Source of the DNA: Nectonema munidae
Lineage: Eukaryota; Nematomorpha; Nectonematoida; Nectonematidae
NCBI GenBank assembly: GCA_030549495.1
Contig: JAUIRK010001031.1
Span: forward strand, 434,001-498,000
DNA: 64,000 nt
Direction: 5' to 3'
Shown in pieces: positions 55,391 through 64,000 of the stretch (positions are counted from its first letter, which is position 1; every line of letters begins with the position of its first letter). The translations under genes and the position numbers were made by a program. The notes beneath the pieces were generated by a model. The model made no database searches. It was not told where the DNA came from and worked only from the letters and a program-made list of their open reading frames with translations.

Positions 55391-57918
55391 TAGCGTTTCT
55401 CAACCTTTTTACCTTCGCGGAACCCCTGGAATATGATAAATCTTTCAAGGAACCCTACGCTAAAATATTTTCGTAAATTTTTAACACAGTAAAAGAAATG
55501 TAATTAGATTAAGGACAAAAAGGATTCTCAATTAATCTAATGAAAAAAAGGCCTTAAAAGTTTGCTTAAATTTTGTCATTCTTAAAATATATAAGATAAT
55601 TAAAACATAAACTTCGGTGAAAAAATAAAATTAATACTAGTTTGAGAAAACTTCTCTATCATATTTATTAGTAGTGCTAGATAAGATTCTTACTACTTTA
55701 AAGTTTTCATTAAAAGCATCTAAACTTAGACGTAAAAAATACATTACTATTTCTCGCGGAATCCTCAGGGATTTTTTGCGAAACATCGGTGGAGGGAACG
55801 CTGATAGATAATAATTCAATTAAAAAACTTTCATTTTTTTAAATAAAAGATTAATTAAACATGGTTTTGAAATGATACTGACTAATAAAGTAAACAAATA
55901 TTTAATTACCGTATTTCCCCACGTATAATGCGCACTTTTTTAGCTACAAATTCGCCTTTATAATAACTCAGCGTATTATACACGGAAACTTTATTTATTG
56001 ATGATTTTAAAATATAAGAAATAAGTTTGAAACACAACATGAAAAACAAGTATTTATTGATGAACACATGCTAATATATGTTTAATTCACAGCTTTCAGA
56101 ATGTCTATCACGATTAGAATTGTTGAAAAGATCTTCAGCTTGCTCTGTCGACAGCATATCTTCATAAAACAAGTCAGCATCAGAGTTTTCTAGACCCTCA
56201 TCATACGTTTCCTTTCTTCCTTCTCCGTAATCTGTCCATAAAATATCATCTTCTGTTCAGTCCATAGCATTTGAGATTGAGCAACGTTTAAATCTCAATG
56301 CTTTAATTTTAATCTAATGATGCTAGGATTTAACTCATCCCATTCTTTTACCCATTGAGCCACAGTTATTAAATCAGGAGCACGAGTGCAACCACCTTTT
56401 GTGTATGATTTTTTTCCATGTTGCATCCATTCTTGCCATTTTGTTTTGAGGAGTAAGCTGATCATTAATTCATCATTCATCCATCCATTTGATTGGAAGC
56501 ACACGATAAAACCAGTTGGAAACACATTTGCCTTATGTGCTTTTTTTCTTTTGAATACAGTATAAGGAGGAAGTTTTGTGCCATCAGACAAAATGTTCTG
56601 TGCTCTTTTCGTGACCTGTAGAAAGAATGGCTATGTTAGACGCCCCTTTTTTTTCAATAGTATAGCTTGACGGGATATCAAAGGTAAGAGGCGTTTGATC
56701 AGCATTACCAATTAATGGCAAAGGTGGGTTCAGTTCTTTACGTCGCTTGATGAGAAATCGTTGAAATGCTGTAATCTTTTGTTCGTAGTCATCAGGTAGT
56801 TTTTGCGCGATATGGGTTCTCCGACGCATCGATAACTTGTGACGCGCCATAAACCTATAACACCAGTTACTTGAGGCCTTAAAATTCTTCAGATGGAGTT
56901 GTTTAGCAATTGATTTTGCTTTAATGCGTACTTGAATTGTGTTCAATGCAAAACCCTTTTCACGAGACTCAGCAATATGCTCGACTAACTGTTTTTCCAT
57001 GTCTGGGTAAAAAGCTGCTGCACCTATGTTAGCGCGTTTTGTTCTAGGCATTTTACTCAACATAGCTTTATTTTTTCTCCACATCCTTATATTGCTTTCA
57101 TTTAATGTAAATTTACGTGCAGCAGGCCTATTACCGTTCAATTCCGCATATTCAATGACAAGTTTAAAAGAACTATCGTATGATATTCTGCGAGGCATGA
57201 TAACTTTCAAGATAAAAAAAGCAAAAATGAATGATGAACCTCTTCTTAGACTGCCTGATTATCCCCACACACGCAACCGGAAATTATGCACTTATTGTAC
57301 TTTCTATGTACTTATTATCGTACACTCTATCAATATACCTTCAGAGCTGATAATAATAATAATACTGCTGTCTCATGTACGTGTTGTGTGGGTAAATATA
57401 TATTTATGCATTATTGTAGCTACGTCTATGCTTTATGTGAGTCAAATTTTTTCCAGTGTGTGATCTATGATAGAAATTTTCTCTCTATCAAAATGTCGAT
57501 GCGTATTATACATAGATATAGGGAATTTCGTTCTTTTTTAAAAACTAAATAATAAGTGCGTATTATACACGGGTGCGCACTATACGTGGGGAAATACGGT
57601 AAATAGAACAGTAAACCAACTATCTAATCAAACTAGCTAAGAAACCGACAAAGTAATTTTATTTGTTCTATATATATTGACTAATTAAATCCCAAATTAA
57701 CAAACTATCAAACGAAAGATGTAAATTATTCATATAAATTGTCTATAAATCTGATTTCATTTATAATAGTAACAATAGTCAATAATTTGTAATAATTTAG
57801 AGAGTCAGGTAACAGCGCTTTATAAAGTACAACAGCTTGTCTCAGTTTATCTCTAGGAACCCCTAGCGAAACTCTGCGAAACCCTAGGGTTCCTCGGAAC
57901 CCCTGTTAAGAAACGCTG
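55391..57918. mobile_element. hAT element (non-autonomous) inside piggyBac, itself hosting a pogo element
   Basis: The left end TAGCGTTTCTCAACC and the right end, inverted, CAGCGTTTCTTAACAGG form the terminal repeats. The flanks atctaatg (55383-55390) and atctagtg (57919-57926) are an 8-bp duplication with one mismatch. Near the ends are several 'ggaacccct' words ('gcggaacccctggaat', 'ctcggaacccctgtt'), a style typical of hAT-Charlie-like elements. Apart from the pogo insertion (55909-57599) it is about 0.84 kb, and I saw no hAT transposase in it. It splits the piggyBac frame just before 'DDKSNRRERQRE'. Confidence 0.85.
55909..57599 (-). mobile_element. pogo-like transposon with complete ends, internally deleted transposase
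   Basis: 1691 bp with terminal inverted repeats CCGTATTTCCCCACGTATAA / CCGTATTTCCCCACGTATAG (inverted right end) and TA on both sides (55907-08 and 57600-01), the pogo/Tc1-type target. Minus-strand transposase. 57210-56584: CENP-B-like helix-turn-helix ('RRISYDSSFKLVIEYAELNG', 'NESNIRMWRKNKAML'), the Tc5-type domain ('KNFKASSNWCYRFMARHKLS') and the first catalytic block 'LIGNADQTPLTFDIP' (D). After a frameshift near 56590: 'DGTKLPPYTVFKRKKAHK' and 'NGWMNDELMISLLLKT'. The text then passes from 'KWQEWMQH' straight to the C-terminal 'TRAPDLITVAQWVKEWDEL', so the region with the second and third catalytic Asp is deleted. A further frame change precedes an acidic tail. Not self-mobile; sits inside a hAT. 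Confidence 0.9.
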
Positions 57919-58440
57919 ATCTAGTGATAGCATAGAAACGAAGTCTTTGAAGCGATTCCCGGAAACGGCACAACTATAAAAAAGCTTCGAATCTCCTTTT
58001 TTAAAAAGATTGTTTACAGATGTGAAATTATCTCTGTCTGCTCTAGCTCTAAGAAGAACGCCGCAACAAGCAGTAAACTCTCTCATTGAAAAAACTTTTC
58101 TTCCTTATCTAAACACTTTTTATTTGTGTACTCCAAAACTTTTGACGCAAACTCATCAGTGAAAAAGAGCTTGAAAGAATCCATTTCTCTTGACGGTGTC
58201 ACAGTAGGTCCACGTTTGAAATTTATTAAGTTTCTTGAAAACAGTCTATTGAAAAATGGATTTATTGACCAATTTATGTTGCTCTTTGAGACCAGCGTGT
58301 TAGAAAAGGATGAACGAATACTTAACAAAATAGGTTCTCTTTCAATTTCTTCTTTGCTAGAGGAATCTTCAGAGCTGATCTCTGCGTCCAAAAAATCACT
58401 AAAACTTTCACAATTATCACTTGAACTCATACAAATGAAG

Positions 58441-59037
58441 AAATTTCTTTGTTGAGGACGAGATGTTTTAGCTCAAAAAATTGAATCAAAACAAAAATTT
58501 ATTGAATAATCATGACGCTGGAATTTTAAATTATGACAATCTTTGTTATTCTACCAACTATATAATTTGTTCTTGAATCGAAAAACAGTTTCTTTGGAAT
58601 ATGCACAGTAGTATTTTTTGTATCATTGAATGAAAATATGAATATATTTATTATTGTATACATTGCAACTAAAATAATTTCAATTTGTTGTATTCATATC
58701 AATAAATTTATTTTCCTCCTTTTTCCTAGATCGATGCCAGCGGCGCATTTGTGATGAAAATACCGCACCACCTTTAACCTTCTTTGCTCGATTCCAGTTC
58801 ATTTCGGTAAAAAGTCAAACCTGTAAATTTCGGGGGTGTTGTTATTCCATTTCAGCACATCTTTCAAGTTGAAAAGAGCAAAATAGTTATAATTATTATA
58901 ATAAAGAAACGTATGAACTATAATAATGGTTGTGATCTCTGCTATAAGTATTAACCTATATATTTTTCCACTCTTCTTATTTTAGGATATTTTACTGTAT
59001 CCTTCAGAATATTTTTTATAACCTTTGAAGTTTCAGA
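58441..59037. other. Phosphoglucomutase intron, between piggyBac and hAT remnants
   Basis: Should contain the 5' terminal region of the piggyBac element. No TTAA-bounded inverted end could be recognised. Confidence 0.35.
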
Positions 59038-59590
59038 GTGGTGTTGATTGAAAAAACATATTGTACCTATTTTGATCCTCAACGATTGTATGAGGTTTTT
59101 TCGCCTGCGCTACTTTATAAGCGACAATATAAGAAGCTTTCAATGCATTTGACTTTCTTTCATGAAAAATACCAAATGAATCGAGACGTTGACGCTTCAA
59201 AGACAGTGACTTTTGCTAAAAAAAAAAGCTTGGTCTTTTTTCATGAGATGTGAATGACATTTTTCAAGATGAAGTTTGAGCTTTGCTGGCTTCATCAATT
59301 CATTTCCCAATACTTTATAACAAATCACACATTGTGGTAGCTCAATCCCATCTTTTTCTTGGAAAGTGAAACCATAGCTCAAGTAATCATTTGAATATTC
59401 TTGCTTCAAATAAGTCAATAATCTGAGTTATACAATATAAATAAAAAAATAGCCAATCAGAGTTGCAATTAGAAAAGCAAAATTTCACTATACTTTTCGC
59501 TTTTGAAAATTTTTTCGTTGACCAGCAAAGAGTTGTCTTATGGACCAGCTGTGGTCCATGGACCAGCAGTTGGGAAACATTGGTCTATTA
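59038..59590 (-). mobile_element. hAT (SCAND3/ZBED5-like) remnant: BED finger and right terminus
   Basis: Minus strand 59197-59418: 'QEYSNDYLSYGFTFQEKDGI', 'ELPQCVICYKVLGNELMKPA' and 'KLKLHLEKCHSHL', the atypical BED-type finger (C-x2-C ... H-x4-H) of SCAND3/ZBED5-type hATs. Downstream, 59253-59038: 'ASYIVAYKVAQAKKPHTIVE', the family block after the finger. The right terminus at about 59570-59580 inverts to CAATGTTTCCCAACTGCTGG with palindromic 'ggaccagctgtggtcc' inside. The rest of the transposase is absent and the left end was not found. Confidence 0.7.
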
Positions 59591-60535
59591 GATAAATGAT
59601 CACAAAATACACCTTTATTAATTATTTTTTATTTGTGATTAAGAGCATGAAAAAGTCAATTTTTATAAAATTATTTTCTAACCTTTGAAAAAGTCCAAAC
59701 AGATTTAGAACTAAAGTGTTAATCAATTAAAAATATAAAGTTAATAAAGTCAATTTTTTAAATTTAGGTCAATAAAGTTAATTTCCAATAGTTTTTATTG
59801 AAAAAGATTCAAAATACTCTGCCACTGATTGGAGCACTTTTAATTCAAAAATTTATAAAGAAGAAAAAATTTTAATGAATAGGTTAATAAAATATGTAAG
59901 ACTAAGACTTCACTAACAATACACATAATTATGAATATGCTGATAACGGTTTTATATTAATACTGAATGAGTATGAGAGTATACAGATTTGTAGAACATG
60001 TTATAAAAGTAATTTAAAACAAGGCGAAAAAGTGATAAATTTCATGAATACTTTCAAAAAAATGATAAGTTTTGGAACGATTAATTTTGCCAGAGGCATG
60101 TGAAACTTTTGGACAAAACTGGGTTTTGTGCGTCTTTGTTTGGTTTCATTTGTGTGCGTGTGGTGTATACAGTGGTTGCATAGAATTTTTTTCTATCACT
60201 CGCATAGTTGTGAATGAGGCAAAAAAGTGGCAACTCAAAGAGAGAGGGTTAACTTTTCATAACTCTTATCTAAGAACTCACGCTTTGTGCATAAGTGTGC
60301 TTTTTACAAGGAATTTGCGTTTGCGATATTTGTGTAATCGTCTCATTATTGTGGGTGAGAAAAGTGACGGAGAAAATGTAATACAGGGGAAGATAGGCCA
60401 GCTAGAGAGAGAAAGTTGTTTTAGTTGGAGATCTTAGTTTACGAAAGAAACCGTATTTAATTGATTCTGTTTGCAATTCTACTTCACTAAATAGTCAAAA
60501 AATTACTCAAATAGTTGGTGACAAAATAAAGTACA
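59591..60535. other. Phosphoglucomutase intron, no recognised feature
   Basis: A 121-codon frame at 60072-60437 (+) has no known motif. It has a less AT-biased, Cys/Trp-containing composition but lacks start context or splice support; it may be a decayed element. Confidence 0.3.
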
Positions 60536-60735
60536 GTGTAATCTCTATATACCGGCTTTTGACAAAACCCGAATTTTTGTCTAAATCGAACAATTTAATA
60601 AGTCCCAAAAATTGATATTAAAACTAAGATAATTTATTCTTTGTATACCAACTTTTTTTCTTCTCTAAACCTGTCTTATAATCTACATAGTCTTTAAAAA
60701 ATTTTGTAAAATAAAGTTTATTTTAGAGAGGTTTT
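60536..60735. mobile_element. Possible Tigger-type MITE
   Basis: 'cagtgtaatctctatatacc' then 'ggcttttgac' near 60536 resembles the outer end of Tigger/pogo elements (CAGT..A.CTCTATATA). A weak inverted match is 'attttagagaggtttt' near 60720. No target duplication was confirmed. Confidence 0.35.
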
Positions 60736-61249
60736 TGTCAGGGGCGCACATCCTCGAAATTATTGGGGCGAAATTTTTTTGTTGCAATTTTCAAAATTAA
60801 TGGCCTGGAAATACCACGGGAGACCAAATATTCAAGCAATCCTTTAACCGTATTAGTGCTTCACTAAAAAATTAATTATAGAAAATTGGCTGAATCATAT
60901 CCCTTCAAATTTTGTGACTTTTCCTAAAATCGCTAGCTGCATCTTTTGAAACCATTTTCATCGTAGTTGAATGACCCTTTCATGCCCAAAACTGTCAATC
61001 AAAATCAAAAATTAAAATTTTTTAGCAAAATTTTGACATTATCTGTACTTAACCTTATAACTTAGGATCTATATTATATAATACCCTAAAAATTTATAAT
61101 TATATACAGTTTGGAACGCATAACACTTTATATATTTTATTTTTTCAATAATAATCATGGCAACTTTTTTTAAAATGTCAATCAAAATTTTGATTGATCA
61201 AAAATATATCTAATAAATATACCTTCAAATTTTAATAAAATATATGTTT

Positions 61250-62010
61250 TTATACTAAATCGGTCATGCTGTTTTCATTTCTGGACTCATTTTTTTCATT
61301 TAGGATTTGGGAAAAACCTTAAAGGTTTAATAAAATTGGGGGTTTTTTTTAAAAATTTTCCAAAAATCCTTCAAATTTTACATAAAATATGTTTTATACC
61401 AAAACGATCATGTTGTTTTCATTTCTGGACCTATTTTTTTACATTTAGGATTTGAAAATACCTATACGTGTTAATCAAATTTGCGGTTTACTTCTGAAAA
61501 TTGTCTCCAAAAACATTCCCTCACATTTTACATAAAATATATGTGTTATACTAAATCGGCCATGCTGGTTTCATTTTTGGATTTATTTTTTACGTTTAGG
61601 ATCTGAAAATACCTATAAGTGTTCATCAAATTTGCGGTTTACTTCTAAAAATTATTTCCAAAAACATTCATTCAAATTTTACAAGGAAATATATGTGTTA
61701 TACTAAATTGGCCATGCTGGTTTCATTTCTGGACTCATGTTTTACGTTTAGGATGTGAAAATACTTATATAAGTGTTAATTAAATTTGCGGTTTACTTCT
61801 AAAAATTGTCTCCAAAAACATTCATTCAAATTTTACAATGAAATATATGTTTTTATACCAAATCAACCATGCTGTTTTCATTTCTGAACTCATTTTTCAC
61901 ATTTAGAGGTTTTAAAATATCTGTCAATGTCAACCAAATTTGCAGTTTACTTCTAAAAGCTATATCCCAATTCTCTCAATTTTACATGAAATATGTTTTT
62001 AGGGTGCAGT
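61250..62010 (+). repeat. Array 1, about five ~152-bp units
   Basis: Units marked by 'attttacataaaatatatgt'-like words near 61373, 61525, 61678, 61831 and 61978 (period about 152 bp), each with 'aaatttgcggtttacttcta' and 'gctggtttcatttctggact' blocks. Same repeat as 5560-6640, opposite strand. Confidence 0.8.
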
Positions 62011-62244
62011 AAAATTTAGCTATAAGCTGCACTTTTTAGGCAATGTTCCTTATACAAATTTATGACTTTATGCAAAATTTCATGTTAATTTGTAAACTTT
62101 TAGTCTGCAGCATTTTTATTTGAAATATGATTAGTAATTAAACAATATTCACTTTTTTAACCTGATTTTTCACTATAAAAATATTACTATTTTTAACTAT
62201 TAATTTTAAATGTTGAAATTTTTTAGATTAATTAATTATTTCGA

Positions 62245-63546
62245 ATGGATTCTCAACTCAGTGTATTAACAAGAGGTGCTACAAAGAATTCATTGTTTGG
62301 TTCTAGAAGTGTTCTTCCAATCGACAAGCTTCCTTCTAAAGGTGATATGTTGGAGAACTGTTGGCAATATAAGTGTGAAAAGGGAAAATTTGCCGATGTC
62401 TCATTGATCATAAAGATGGCTGCCGAAAGTTTTTCAGAGATATGGGAAAAAGCTATTAGTGATAGAAAAGTTGCTCCACTACTTAGCCAAAAAGTTATTG
62501 AGGAAAGGCTCAAGAAATTGTACAATAGAGGAATAGACGTTAATAAAAACAAAAATAAAAGAAAGAAAACTGCATTTCAGAAAGAAATGAAAGAATTATT
62601 TGACATATGTACTTGTTTTTGTTCTCAAGCTTCTTGTCAAGATGTTAGATGCAAAACTAAAAATTGTAATGGATATCACTTAAACTGTCAATGTGATATA
62701 AAAGTTCCAAAACGTGAAGTGCAGTTTCTACTTGACCAGCGAAGTGAAAGAAATATGAAATTTGGAAACGTTGATTTTAAAGTAACAAAAATGTGGGAAA
62801 AAGTGACAGCAAAAGAAAAACTTAATGCAGAAAGATTTAAAAGACAGCTTGAGGAGAAAAATAAAGATCTGGTAGTTGGTGACATTATTTCTGAAGAAGA
62901 TATGATAATGGAAGTGATATTTCTCTTGACAACACTGATTGTGATTTCATACCCAATCCAAAAGATATGAAAGACAACATTTCACAGAACAGAACAAACC
63001 TTCCCACATTCGGCGTTACTTGTGACAGATATTTAACTAGTGATTATGCCGGAGCTGCTATAGATGCAATACACTATGGAGTAGAATTCTTAGACTCTAT
63101 GTAGCTACACCAAGACCTAGCTATGAATTGAGAAGAATCGTTATTGTGATTATAAAGTTTAGTACCAATGTGGTTTTTCATTAAGTTTCATCCTTATGTA
63201 ACAGACGGTCCAAAGAACGTTTTCCAGTCCTTGTTATGCTTAAAGCAACTGAATGATGAAGAAAAGATGATAGCATTAACTGGAAAAATGATTTACATAA
63301 TGAGCCTCATTAGATTGCGTCTTTATCAGATGTAGAGGTTAGTGACATTATCAAGACACCTTTAATGGTACCAAAATGTACAAATCATACCCAGGTAGTT
63401 GAAAGAGGAATAAAAGTTATGACTGAAGCTTGCAATGAAGTAACCGGATACTGCGCAAGAGATGGATACATTAGACAAAGATTAATGTCTCGGAAAATGA
63501 TTCCAGAGTTTCGCACAAAACGAGATTTTACTATTAACTTTGAATA
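62245..63546 (+). pseudogene. Member of a repeated, uncharacterised gene family ('NHTQ.VER..K..TEA' family)
   Basis: The first open part (62245-62970) encodes 'RSVLPIDKLPSKGDMLENCW', 'SFSEIWEKAISDRK', 'VIEERLKKLYNRGIDVNKNK', 'TAFQKEMKELFDICTC', a Cys-rich stretch ('CFCSQASCQDVRCKTKNCNG', 'YHLNCQCDIKVP') and 'REVQFLLDQRSERNMKFG'. Further on, across a few breaks, come 'LPTFGVTCDRYLTSDYAGAA' and 63365-63546 'NHTQVVERGIKVMTEACNEV' with 'ARDGYIRQRLMSRKMIPEF'. I recall many near-identical uncharacterised invertebrate proteins with this order and the ending '..HTQ.VER.VKL.TEAS....G...RDG.IR..L.SR..MP.F'. Function not established; high copy number suggests a mobile-element protein. It sits between blocks of array 1. 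Broken in a few places. Confidence 0.65.
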
Positions 63547-63844
63547 ATTTAATATTTTACTGATGATTCAAGAAAATAAATTGAAATTTTCATGATATAT
63601 GTGTAATTTGTTTTTAGTCTTCTATTATATATAAAGTAGTCTGGCATATAGCAAATATTTCTGGAATATAAACTACCATGCGGCAGACTAAATAAGCATA
63701 AAATAAGCCAAAATTTTTCAGATAACTATTTTTTGATATTACAAACGATGCCTGAAAAGTGCTTTTAAAAATCCTAAATTATACCAATTCTTATTTATAC
63801 CAATTCGACCATGATAATTTTTATATCAAGTGTCAATTATATGT
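63547..63844. other. 3' side of the 62.2-kb gene
   Basis: 'aataaattgaaatt' near 63575 could be a polyadenylation signal for the preceding gene. Nothing else was recognised. Confidence 0.3.
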
Positions 63845-64000
63845 TCGATTTACGCCTAATGTCTACAGAAATATTTTTGAAATTTAAATAAAATATCTGT
63901 TTTTATGCCAAATGGAAGATGCTGGTTTCATTTTTGGACTCAGGTTTGGCATTTATGGTTTTAAAATATCTGAAAGCTTCAATCAGATTTGCGGTTTACT
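63845..64000 (+). repeat. Array 1 resumes
   Basis: 'aaataaaatatctgttttta' then 'gctggtttcatttttggact' and 'cagatttgcggtttact' match the array unit at 61560-61640 in the same orientation, and are cut by the window end. Confidence 0.8.

Larger units (their letters stand above)
53001..58440 (-). mobile_element. piggyBac transposase copy split by Merlin and hAT insertions
   Basis: Minus strand, 5' to 3'. 58083-58430: acidic N-terminus 'MSSSDNCESFSDFLDAEISS' and 'FKRGPTVTPSREMDSFKLFF', matching 'GPT........F..FF....'. 57930-58080: 'CCGVLLRARADRDNFTSVNN' and 'SGNRFKDFVSMLSLD', the 'GLLL..G........W' and 'M...RF..I...L..D' blocks. After the hAT insertion, 55260-55385: 'DDKSNRRERQREDKLAAIRE', matching 'DDK..R..RR..DKLAPIR'. 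54836-55216: 'PQKPAKYGLKIFWLCDATNA' ('P.KPAKYGIK...L.D') and 'GLTMTATIKK' ('GL...GT.R'), then a duplicated ~255-bp stretch. 54485-54540: 'KPEIILDYNKFKDGVDIMDQ', the signature block. Then 'LLFNHEVDWVHQFKAQFHQK'. After the Merlin insertion, 53001-53149: 'CKEGECNSSTRWTCDKCDF', the C-terminal Cys-rich finger. Insertions and several frame breaks make it inactive. TTAA-flanked ends were not identified. Confidence 0.85.
60736..64000 (+). mobile_element. Second composite array element (inverted relative to 3210-6990), runs off the window
   Basis: Starts CAGGGGCGCACATCC at 60736. Then terminal sequence shared with the 6600-6960 region in reverse ('gctgcatcttttgaaaccat', 'ttcatcgtagttgaatgacc', 'gtcaatcaaaattttgattg', 'aaaatatatctaataaatat'). 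Then array 1 (61250-62010), then a gene of an uncharacterised family (62245-63546), then array 1 again (63845-64000). Only one end is in the window, so its full length and other end are unknown. Confidence 0.6.

Noticed and set aside
60072-60437. 121-codon open frame (+) in the phosphoglucomutase intron
   Set aside because: Does not match the expected next PGM residues (IGRLVIGQNG...) or any transposase I know; left as unassigned.
62253-62885. Minus-strand open frames opposite the 62.2-kb gene
   Set aside because: Antisense shadows of a coding sequence.

Overview
The window looks like a gene-poor, strongly AT-rich stretch of an animal nuclear genome, most likely an arthropod. A copepod such as a sea louse would fit, but that is only an impression from the transposon mix and composition. 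The evidence for a eukaryote is introns with clean splice sites, a phosphoglucomutase exon interrupted by an intron, LINEs, tRNA-derived SINEs, and many cut-and-paste DNA transposons. No bacterial operon, CRISPR array, rRNA or intact tRNA gene was seen. I also saw no LTR retroelement or other capsid- or envelope-bearing element.

Host genes. Two can be supported, both on the + strand. (1) A gene of unknown function runs from about 29.6 kb to at least 42.7 kb. Three exons have matching phases, and the third holds a C2H2 finger. A fourth, large coding block at 41.5-42.7 kb ends in a double Cys cluster resembling the DUF4801 region of MGA. Its introns are filled with mobile elements. (2) The N-terminal coding exon of phosphoglucomutase (PGM1-like) lies at 52168-52398. 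Its following intron runs out of the window and carries a stack of nested transposons.

Layout. 0.3-1.7, 11.6-12.3 and 15.4-15.9 kb: three fragments of one RNase-H-bearing LINE (LINE-A). 3.0-7.7 and 13.5-15.2 kb: two minus-strand copies of a CR1-like LINE (LINE-B). The first is split by a 3.8 kb composite element with ~150-bp tandem arrays (3210-6990). The second is split by a 502-bp MITE. 7.7-11.1 and 22.2-23.1 kb: hAT and piggyBac remnants. 24.3-26.5 kb: a very decayed RTE-type LINE. 26.8-28.4 kb: hAT remnant and MITE. 31.0-34.8 kb: SINE, a 'GGACATTTGGCCGAA' element and a poly-G hAT MITE. 36.0-38.2 kb: a younger RTE-type LINE with a perfect 16-bp target duplication. 38.9-41.2 kb: a hAT with a ZMYM-like transposase. 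43-49 kb: SINEs, a repeated gene family of unknown function, and a Tigger fragment. 51.3-51.6 kb: a long near-perfect foldback. 53.0-58.4 kb: a piggyBac copy containing a Merlin insertion and a hAT insertion, the hAT in turn containing a pogo element. 60.7-64.0 kb: a second copy of the ~150-bp array element. This copy holds a gene of a second repeated family of unknown function and continues past the window edge.

How it fits together. Almost everything is layered insertion. Target-site duplications let several events be ordered: MITE after LINE-B; pogo after hAT after piggyBac; Merlin after piggyBac. The least explained system is the composite element with ~150-bp satellite arrays, seen at 3.2-7.0 kb and, inverted, at 60.7-64 kb.
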